From Phallus indusiatus (taxonomy: Eukaryota > Basidiomycota > Agaricomycetes > Phallales > Phallaceae): a DNA stretch of 64,000 bases. Of the stretch, positions 56,006 to 64,000 are shown in pieces. The translations under genes and the position numbers were made by a program. Where the stretch lies: positions 1,120,879-1,184,878 of the forward strand of contig JAQFWX010000010.1 of assembly GCA_027605045.1 (NCBI GenBank). Reading direction: 5' to 3'. The notes beneath the pieces were generated by a model, which had not been told where the DNA came from, did not search any database, and worked only from the letters and a program-made list of their open reading frames with translations. Every line of letters begins with the position of its first letter. Position 1 is the stretch's first letter.

Positions 56006-58163
56006 ATGTCTTTGACCATTATCGACATTGCCATTACTTCCATTACCCTCACCGTGTCTTTTTTCTTATATTATACTGCAATTCGCGTTCCGAAAGGTCA
56101 GTATACAATTATACGGTTGCTTCACTTATGACTTACCGCGTCTTGACCCCTGTTTATAGGCCTACAGCTACCACCAGGCCCCACAAGGCATCCTATTTGG
56201 GGCAACTTACGAGATATTCCAGCGGGAAAAACACTAGAGTACTTAGTGTACGAAAAATGGGCCAAGAAATATGGTACCGAAAACAGTCGTATAATTCTAA
56301 TTTCTTTTTTTGGTTGATTCGTTTGTTTAGGCGACCTTGTGTATCTGAATGTTTTAGGCCAGTCGGTTCTCATCATTAATTCAGCCGAAATGGAACGGGA
56401 ATTATTCACAAGAAGGAGCGCGATATACTCTGGTAGACTCAAAACAATGATGATTCACGACTTGTAAGATAAATATTTCCTAAACTCGCCAAAGTCGTTG
56501 ATTATTAATCTATATAGAACAATCTTTGGCAAGTCTACGGTTGTAATGATGGACTATGGTGAACAGTGGACCCGACATCGCGCACTACTTCATAGCGTAT
56601 TGTCGGCTAAAAGCCTCGTCTCGTACCATCCGATGTTAGAAACGAGTGCTAGGTCTCAATTTTTCATCTTTTTGATGTATTAGATTCATCTAACTTGATT
56701 CACGTTGATTGCTGAACAGATCCTTGGCACAACGTCTTATCGCTGAGCCAGTGAATGACTTGAAAGCCATCCGACAAATGCTTGGAGGGTTTATCCTGCA
56801 GGTATGATCTATGTCATAGTGAATTTTACAATGGCCGACAAGTTCTCTAAGTTTACTTATGGCATTGACGTTTTACCTAAAAACGACCCATATGTAAACC
56901 TCGCAGAGCATGTCACCGAACTCCTCACTAAGATTGTAATTCCTGGAGTATACAAAGTGGACAACTTCCCAATCAGTAAGCGATGATATTCCTCAATTAA
57001 TATTCGATATTTGACTTGTGAACAGTGAAATACCTTCCCTCGTGGCTGCCTGGTTTACAATTCCCGAAGGTAGCCGATCAAATAAATAAGGATTTCCAAA
57101 AAATGCTAGATTTCCCATATGAATACGCGGAAACAGCTTTCGTGAATAATTTTATCCTCGTCTCATTTTCGTCTTGATGAAAAAAACCGATAGAAACAAG
57201 GAAATTACCAACCTTCGTTTGTATCAAAGTGCTTAGAGAATCTCAGCAATGATTCTAGCCCCCCGGAGGACGCTAAAGACTTGATCCGGCAAGTAGCAGT
57301 GGCCATATACTCAGCAGGAATTGACACGGTAAATAATACACAACACATCGTTGACTGAAGTTTAATCAATTGTACGCATTGCAGATGGAGGCCCAGGTCC
57401 GCCTATTTATATTAGCAATGGCACTTCACCCAGATGTTCAGAAAAAGGCACAAGAAGAGCTGGATAATATAGTTGGGAGAGATAGCCTACCCTCTTTTAA
57501 CGATCTCCCAAATCTTCCTTATTTCAATGCACTTTGCAGTGAATCGTTACGCTGGCATCCTGCTTCTCCGACCCATGTACCACACATGTTGAGGCAGGAC
57601 GACGTGATTAATGGGTATTTCATACCTAAAGGAACCTATTGCTTTGCGAATAGTTGGTAAAGTCTACGCTTTATTTAAGAAAAAACTATGTTTTCCTTAC
57701 AATCTTTCCAGGTATCTCCTTCGCTCCGAGAAAGCGTACGGACATGATGCACACATATTCAGGCCTGAAAGGTTTTTGGACGGAAGTGCAAAGGCGAAAC
57801 CAGATGCGGCATTTGGATATGGGAGACGGTATGAAAACTACAGCGAAACCAACGTTATGCATGTCTCTGAAACTTTACCAGAGTGTGTCCTGGTAAAGCA
57901 TTGGCGGAATTCTCCTTCTCCATCACAGCTGCAACTATTCTGCATGTCATGAATATTTCCACACTCGAGAATGAACCGTTGACTGGCATCATTGCAAATC
58001 ACGAATTCACCTCAGGCGTCATTGGGTAAGTACTAGTCGTGTGTGCTTTTTGTGAGATTATATACATACTTTTCTTTCTCCTAGACGTCCGCGAATTTTC
58101 AAATGTCGGCTCGACGCGCGGCCGAATGCTCAAAATCTTTTGAGCCAGTTTCTATCACGATGA
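56006..58163 (+). CDS. Cytochrome P450 monooxygenase
   Basis: Haem monooxygenase, probably ER-anchored. ATG at 56006 (MSLTIIDIAITSITLTVSFF is a membrane anchor). After an intron comes the Pro-rich hinge LPPGPTRHPIWGNLRDIP (about 56165-56215). Then GDLVYLNVLGQSVLIINS, the C-helix GEQWTRHRALLHSV (about 56560; W/H-R), the I-helix AVAIYSAGIDT (about 57300-57330, AGxDT), the K-helix ESLRW (ExxR, about 57541), FRPERFLDG (PERF, about 57760) and the haem loop FGYGRRVCPGKALA, which is split by an intron between RR and V (about 57810-57905). The last exon, from about 58085, gives GRPRIFKCRL and a TGA at 58161. About ten short introns; all diagnostic motifs are present, so probably functional. Basidiomycete P450s of this type often act on lipids, terpenoids or aromatics, but the substrate is unknown. 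Confidence 0.88.
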
Positions 58164-58575
58164 GAAACACTAGGTTACCGCTGCAATCATGATGTAGATT
58201 TTGATCTTCAATTAAAGTAATTTTTTTGTGGTACGATCCCCTTGGCATAGAAGTCACGCGTACACCCCGCGTATGTCGTGCACATGGGCGCGTTCAAAGA
58301 TTTCAAATTTCAGCTCCTTTTACTGTTTCATGCCAAGAACATTGAAGTTGCTTTCAAACGACGTGAATTGGTTCCAGCAAAAAATATGATTATCCGGTTC
58401 TTTGTTCCAAAGGATGTCCTGAAAAGAATTGGTCGAGCGATGTGATTGAACAGGAAATACAGGAGCCTCAACATGATGATTGCGCCAACGCCGCTGCCAA
58501 GCAGAGAGAAACTTAGGGTCCGTGACCGTGACCGTCACGACGAAATGCTCCTCCCAATTCCTTTTTCCCATTGTA

Positions 58576-59688
58576 ATGCTCAATAAGTATGTACCCCCAT
58601 TAACGCACATATTCCGGCGTGGTTGATCGCCTGTCCTCTTCCAGTCTATTGTCATCCGAATCTCTTATAAATAACGAGACGGACTCAGATGAAATTCGCG
58701 AAACCATCGAGCTTTTTAGACTGGGTAGCGGAACGTTTGCCACGATATATTGTAGCTCAGCAGTAAGTTTGATTGACGAGAATGTTAGATAAGAAATGGC
58801 GTTCTAATATAAGGCAACGAACAGACACCTCAAGTTTATAAAAAATGCCGTAGAGTGGAAGGCTGTACAACACTCTATGACGAGTTTCGTCACTTAAGTC
58901 GTATACATGATGCTCTTTCTGCCTCGGGGAATGAAATACTTTCACCTGCGCCGTATGAGTTCTGCGGTCCTGAATCAGATCTCTGGTCCGATTCAACTTT
59001 CAGACTTCCCGATGATGATCGTCTCAAGACCTGTGCGTATTCAATGAGTCGGGTGTACCCACTTCCAACGACTCTGAAGCAAAAGATTATCGCCTTATTT
59101 TGTCCCGAGCATCTCCGACGGTCTAAAACTGACAAGCTTCTCCTACGTCAAGGACACCACGTTGCCCGACTTTTACTTGGACGCGCAGAAACAGATATAG
59201 GACGGACCGCACCGCGTCTTTTTTTCGATACCTACAATTTCCCATTAACTCGGGCTCGGGCAGAAAGATTGGGTATTGACACAACACATCTTGCCAAAGA
59301 GATGGGCCGTCTATTAGCGCAGCTTCATATGGTAGCCAAATGTGACGCTCGCGACATCGAGATTGTCCTAGGCGCAAACATCACCAACACTCTGAACAAG
59401 CACCGAGAGACTCGAGTATGGATTATAGATTTCAACCAAGTCCGCGATTTCAACTTTTTGGAAAGCGGTATTTCTGGTCTGGTCAATGCGTTCTTTGAGA
59501 ATGACGCGTACTTTCCTCGTGCTCGGGTTTCTGACTCCGACGCGTCTCAGCCTTCGCTCTATCCACCCTTCGCAGATGCATATTTGACCGAATGCGGCAA
59601 GATTGGGGATAGTGCAAGTGAGCTTGGCCAGCTGTTTTTGAAAACTTTGGAAGCAGAGCAGATTCGTCGGGATTCTCGGGTTACGTAG
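58576..59688 (+). CDS. DUF3669 domain protein, possible frameshift
   Basis: Tentative exons: 58576-58586, 58645-58762 and from about 58815 to 59688. Exon 2 reads LLSSESLINNETDSDEIRET and GSGTFATIYCSS. The last exon holds the DUF3669 body: YEFCGPESDLW, YSMSRVYPLPTTLKQKII, FPLTRARAERLGIDTTHLAK, LAQLHMVAKCDARDIEIVLG and WIIDFNQVRDF. LHMVAKCDARDIEIVLG and DFN recall the kinase-like fold suggested for this family. The frame through KFIKNAVEW does not run into LYDEFRHLSRIHDAL without a 1-nt shift near 58865, so the gene may be broken or carries an unrecognised splice. A partial copy lies at 44870-45200. Confidence 0.7.
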
Positions 59689-60980
59689 GGATACACCGAG
59701 CTCTTCGGAGGTGGGCATAAGTTTAATCATATTCAAGCTGTTTTGAAGTGCGAGCTTCCCACATCAATACAACGATATATGGAGGCTTAACCAACTAATC
59801 ATTTGCATGGTATGTTATATATGGTTACGTGTTTCCATCATTCGTTTGACCGCTCATTGGTTTGTATCCAGATCGATTCTGGGCAGCGGGGATAAAGCCG
59901 CCGGTGCTAGTGGAACAACCGCAACCAATAGCTTTGCAATCAGAGCCAACATCGGTTGTGCCAGTGCCCATATCACGGACGATCACGTCGTGTCGGATAG
60001 TGTTACCTCGATCATTAGGAACTAACTTTACAGGTGCGATGATGCATGCGGGGTACTAGGAATCCTCACAACGAGTCTGGTTCTGATATGTACTAATAGC
60101 CTTGAATGATTGATCCGCTCATATCAAGAAAGTGATTCTAGTCGACGCCACCTCCCCCAATGGCAGAATCGTCTGCCGACATGACATTAGATTCACTCTC
60201 ACTGTAAAGATCAAACGAGTTACGGCCCGCCCTCATTGACTTGTGCGCCTTTTGAACCGGAGCCTCTGTTTCACCGAGAAAATTGATTCATTTTCATTAT
60301 TTTCGAGCTTAATAAGGACATGAACAAACCGAAAGCTGATGATTTAGACAACGGGTTATAAGAGGGCTTCGGTCCTCTAATGGTTCTAATCTATGCATCT
60401 TCATACTCAATACGACAATAGATGGCGGCACAGCCAGGAGAACGCCGGATCTCAAATATTTTTTATATCAATTAAATACTGTGACCAGTGTCACCATAAC
60501 AAGGACAAAGAAATCCAAATTAGCACGTCCAATGATCTATTTATATCAGCATATGATCATGAATTATGATTCAAATCCACAAGCATTCATGTGAGCTCAA
60601 TTCTGAATTGCAAAAGATTTTACTTTCTTATTGTGTACTATATTTAAGTCCTGTGATCTCGGAAATGAGCCTTCATTTCGCAATTGTCACGGTAATTGAA
60701 AGTATTACATGAAGAGACTGTTTGTCAGGATCTTCCTTTTGCTCCGTCATTTGCGAAAGAGATTTATATGACAATTTATGCGACAGTTTCACGCGGAAGG
60801 CTTGACTCAGTCGAATTGCCTCATAGTCTCAGACCGCCTTTGGCACTTTTGGAATTGATCAAACATTGCCACCTCTCCGAAATTAATTCGCATTCCTACT
60901 GAGATAAAAAAACTAACCCTTGTCAACGTCCGCAAACTTCTTACTTTTCGTCCGCCACCATCTAATACTGTAAACGTCAG
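59689..60980. other. No gene recognised
   Basis: Two small overlapping frames at 59807-60059 have no motif. The rest is AT-rich intergenic DNA including the promoter region of the next gene. Confidence 0.45.
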
Positions 60981-62591
60981 ATGTCGATTCTGCAGACGAA
61001 CAGTTCGCTCTTAAACTCATTTTATCCTGATATTTGGGCGATTGTTTTCGACGAGTTATATTCGAGTTCGGCCAGTGGCGAGGATGAGAATACTTGGTCA
61101 AGATGGTCTGAACCCACGCCTTCAACCGCCTTGATACCTCTATCTTTGACATGCAAAGCTTTACGTCAGAGTATACTCCCTTGGCTATTTCGTGATACCC
61201 GTTGTACCTCGCCTAGAATTATTCCTAAACACCTGTGGAAATACGTTCGGTAATGTCATCTTCGGCTCTTTTAAGATTGACCGACTCATTTTCCGTTTCT
61301 TCTAGAATATTACGACTAAACGATCGATGGCAGACTGGCAGTAAATATTGCGAGTGGCGAAGCGAAGTACATGAGGCAATACCGCGTTTCCCATACCTCC
61401 GCACTGTTTATCTGAAGCTTGTGGGAGTTTCGCCTGCCCTATTCCATTCTCTATCAAAATCGCTTACACTGACTACCATAATACTGGACGCCTACCCCTA
61501 TCTAACTGAGGATAACTGTCGCCCTCTGCCTCCCTTTCCTGCCCTTCGACAGTTTGTGTATGTCAAGCCATTTCGGAGCTACCCATCTGTTTCTTCTGAC
61601 TGCCGGGGGTTCTTATCGCATCTAATACAATCGTCGTTCTGCTCCTTCATACATCTAGATATCCCGATCTCTGCTTTGCCGGCCGATGTTCCGAACGAAA
61701 AGGCGACTTCTTCTTTGGAAGCTTTAAAATTAAGGGGCAAATTCTCACAGAATCAGCCGATTTACCACGCCATCCAAGCATGCCCCTCGCTTCGTGAATT
61801 GGAAGTAGATGTCATACCAGACTCCTCTAGTCATCCATATGCGTTCACGGTCTTTCCTCTACACGGGACGACAATTTCAGATAGTCAGATTTCAGACAGC
61901 CTGCGAAATCTTCGTCGACTTACCATCACACATCCTGACCCATCTGACCGTATTTTTTCCAATCTGCCTCATGAACTCGAATATCTATCTATACCCGGTG
62001 TCAAACTCCAGAACAAAGGCTCTGACATTCTTCCAAACAAAGACATGCTGATACACGTGTTGTCGCAATGCTCCACCCGCCATCTAAAAGAACTCCAGTT
62101 TTCTGTGGTGGAAGATCTTCCTGCAGAACTCTTTTTCGTAATCCAGGACCGGTTCCGGGAATTGAAAATCTTGGAGGTCAGACAGCGGTATTATCTACCA
62201 CGAATCAGGAAGATGACAAGTGGCGGAGACCTGAACTCGGTATGTAGCCAATTCTCGTAAACGAATGATTTATCAGCCGCTGACAGATTGTGTCCTTGTT
62301 AAGAATTTAAACTCCTTAGTCGAAGCCATTGACGGTTTTCGAGATCTCGTGGAACTGCGGCTTAACTTTTATATCGAGTGGAGCCTATTTGAGATGGACC
62401 TTATGATCCAAATGCTAGAACGGAGGTCTCAGTCGCTTGTCAACGTTTGGTTTCGTAAACCACGCTATGAAAGGAGCACATCCGGACCGTGGCACAAGTA
62501 TGTCATTGATCGCCCTCGAAATTTAGAAAAGGAAAAAACTGTTCTCGGGTACGGTATGGAAAGGATCCGGCGCCCTGTAGCCTCCCTGTAG
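60981..62591 (+). CDS. F-box/LRR-type protein, 496 aa
   Basis: Exons are 60981-61249, 61306-62239 and 62304-62591, 497 codons in one frame. It starts MSILQTNSSLLNSFYPDIW. The first 80 aa have the F-box-like pattern of Agaricomycetes (FYPDIWAIVFDEL, then LIPLSLTCKALRQSILPWLFR). The rest contains irregular leucine-rich repeats: LRTVYLKLVGVSPALFHSL, LEALKLRG, LRELEVDV, LRNLRRLTI, LEYLSIPGV, LKELQFSVV. Such proteins are usually SCF ubiquitin-ligase substrate receptors. The last acceptor (AAG at 62303) keeps the frame with NLNSLVEAIDGF. Confidence 0.75.
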
Positions 62592-63514
62592 CAGTACTAT
62601 TTTAAACGTAAATGTAGCCTCCCCCGGCTGTTATGTCCTATTGTATCTGAGGCGATGTATGCGTGGGGATTTGTGCCGGACTCACATGCTCCCATAGCTT
62701 GAAGCTCATCGTTTCCTGGCTCCTGATAGCAGAAAAGTCTGTGCTTAGTTGGATTAGTATGAAGGTTCCGTTGAATAATACTATTAAACGCATATTTAGG
62801 GGTTTTCCGGGTGCTGAAGGAGTGTTCTTTCCGCCGACTGTTGAATGTGAGAGTGAGAATGGCAAAATAACCCTGCAACGGATTCAAATGGGGTATGTAT
62901 ATGCGCCATTATCGAGTCTAAAAATCATCACAGCCCGAGAAAGGAGGTTAAGCTCACCGAGATATTGTCAAACCCCGACAAAATATCGAAGGGCCTGAAA
63001 GTGTCTGAATTGTTCAAAGAATTCTGTGTTCCCTGACACTTTGAAGGTCAACAGTGGCCGAAAAATCATGTGCCGCCACAGCTACTATACTAATCGAACT
63101 ATGTTTAAAGCACCGTTCCTTTCGAAACTACGCCAAAAAAAATGGTATAGAAACACTCTTATTTTATTTGCGCGACACTTTGAGTCAGTATATCATATGT
63201 ATCAGCAGAGTCAGTACCGTTCAAGAATCAGAAGGCGACGACAAGCCCGGGGCTATACAGCGGGAAGTTAGATACGTAGGTTTCAGATTATGTCGTACAG
63301 AACAACTTGTGGAGCAAGATTAAGGTAAGTTAACACACTCAATTTATGTTGAACATGCGTATACAATAAATAAACATCAAGTCAAAGATTGGTTACATTG
63401 GGCATGAGAATAATTGGGGCTCATTGATACACTCAGAAATACGGTGCAGTGAAGATCTGAAGGGGATAGCATTTATAAACCCAGGCATTTCAAAATTCCT
63501 GTCCCCCTGCTTCA
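62592..63514. other. No gene recognised
   Basis: A frame at 62663-62998 has stretches such as GFPGAEGVFF but no family match that I can make. Possibly a remnant of a neighbouring F-box family gene. Confidence 0.35.
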
Positions 63515-63780
63515 TCACAATAGCCCATCTCTGCACTGACAACAAATATCCGTAAGTACTAAGGATATCGTAGAGATGGAGACTTGGAAAAACTTACGTT
63601 TCTAATGCAAAGTTGGGTTTCTCCAGGGCTTAGGCTCCTACTGGAGCATACGTCCTGACAAAACTGCTTATTTGAAGGGGAAGAGGACCTTTTGGGTAAA
63701 TTGCTGGTACTTGGCAGAGCAGATACAGCACAGAAGGTCAAGGCGATAGAAACAAGTAAGGAGACACGAGGAAACAACAT
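63515..63780 (-). CDS. Small secreted Cys protein, 67 aa, CX3C-X12-CX3C
   Basis: Exons are 63780-63598 and 63535-63515, with a 62-bp GT-AG intron; 68 codons. The ATG at 63780 starts a clear signal peptide (MLFPRVSLLVSIALTFCAVS, cleavage after about ALP). A KR dibasic site (NLPKR) follows, suitable for Kex2 processing. The mature end has exactly four Cys: FCQDVC, twelve residues, then LCIRNC. Two CX3C motifs are the signature of the alpha-hairpinin fold seen in small antimicrobial and inhibitor peptides. If the intron is not spliced at this acceptor, the last Cys is lost. The role could be effector, antimicrobial or signalling; unknown. Confidence 0.65.
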
Positions 63781-63900
63781 GAAGAATAGATTTAAAAGGA
63801 GAAGTAAGTTAAAGTTGAAAACTTAGTTTTAAGGCCTGTTTTATACCAAAACCAATTCGAATCCGGGAATCACTGCCTATCACTCCTCAGACTTACAGAA

Positions 63901-63901
<1 letters not shown>

Positions 63902-63932
<31 letters not shown>
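63902..63932. repeat. (AC)n microsatellite
   Basis: About fifteen and a half AC units, uninterrupted. Confidence 0.95.
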
Positions 63933-63935
<3 letters not shown>

Positions 63936-64000
63936 CTACCAAGGCTGCCTGCGGTGACGCTAACGACGACAGGGTAGTCATACCTGTGAGTGCTTGTTAC

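Noticed and set aside
58320..58655. Minus-strand frame of 111 codons
   Set aside because: No motif, and it overlaps the first exons of the DUF3669 gene, whose duplicated fragment at 44870 confirms the plus strand.
63902..63932. CRISPR-like or telomeric repeat
   Set aside because: It is a simple AC dinucleotide run; no spacer-repeat structure was found anywhere in the window.

Overview
This window is from a filamentous fungus, most likely an Agaricomycete (mushroom-forming basidiomycete). The evidence is the set of gene families (DUF6535, DUF6533 and DUF3669 proteins, an F-box-type LRR protein, a CYP450, a DHA2-type MFS transporter), the short 36-71 bp GT-AG introns, and the mix of chromodomain Ty3/gypsy, Helitron, hAT and CACTG-ended elements.

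Positions 1 to about 26 kb are one nested stack of transposons. The outermost layer is a decayed Helitron replication protein gene on the minus strand (pieces at 2.9-3.8, 22.8-24.7 and 25.1-26.1 kb). A CACTG-ended MITE (3819-22809, TSD GAT) sits inside it. That MITE holds a Ty3/gypsy element, here called element C (3842-22429, TSD GTTTG). Element C has a single 2176-aa Gag-Pol frame and an extra 585-aa ORF before its 3' LTR. It was itself hit by six insertions: a solo LTR (5243-5638), a solo LTR (6370-12909) that contains a complete 6.2-kb chromovirus (element B, 6559-12741, identical-looking LTRs), a solo LTR (14716-15110), two hAT MITEs and a palindromic foldback element. Target-site duplications could be read for every one of these events, and removing the insertions leaves the reading frames in register. 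A relative of element C (element 1) runs off the left edge.

From 26 to 33 kb lie three poorly known genes: a 4-exon 243-aa protein, a 5-exon 366-aa protein with a duplicated exon, and an F-box-neighbourhood type protein split by two CACTG elements. All are invaded by solo LTRs and MITEs. From 33 to 40 kb there are decayed copies of ordinary genes: a short-chain dehydrogenase, an ALG2 mannosyltransferase and a DUF6533 seven-TM protein.

From 40 kb to the right edge the DNA is gene-like: an intact 1088-aa DUF6535 membrane protein; a pogo-like MITE; a DUF3669 fragment; a tandem pair of trypsin-like protein genes, the first dead and the second intact; an MFS transporter; a cytochrome P450; a DUF3669 protein; an F-box/LRR-type protein; and a small secreted protein with two CX3C motifs.

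The most interesting signals are: (1) an 11-nt perfect complementarity between the primer-binding site of element B and the predicted 5' end of its own RNA, as in Tf1-type self-priming, with the same 11-mer kept in three LTR families; (2) element C's third ORF and its LTR built of serial hairpins, one of which is flipped between the two LTRs; (3) an ATGA stop/start overlap between gag and pol of element B; (4) the five-level nesting; (5) an alpha-hairpinin-like secreted peptide at 63.5-63.8 kb.
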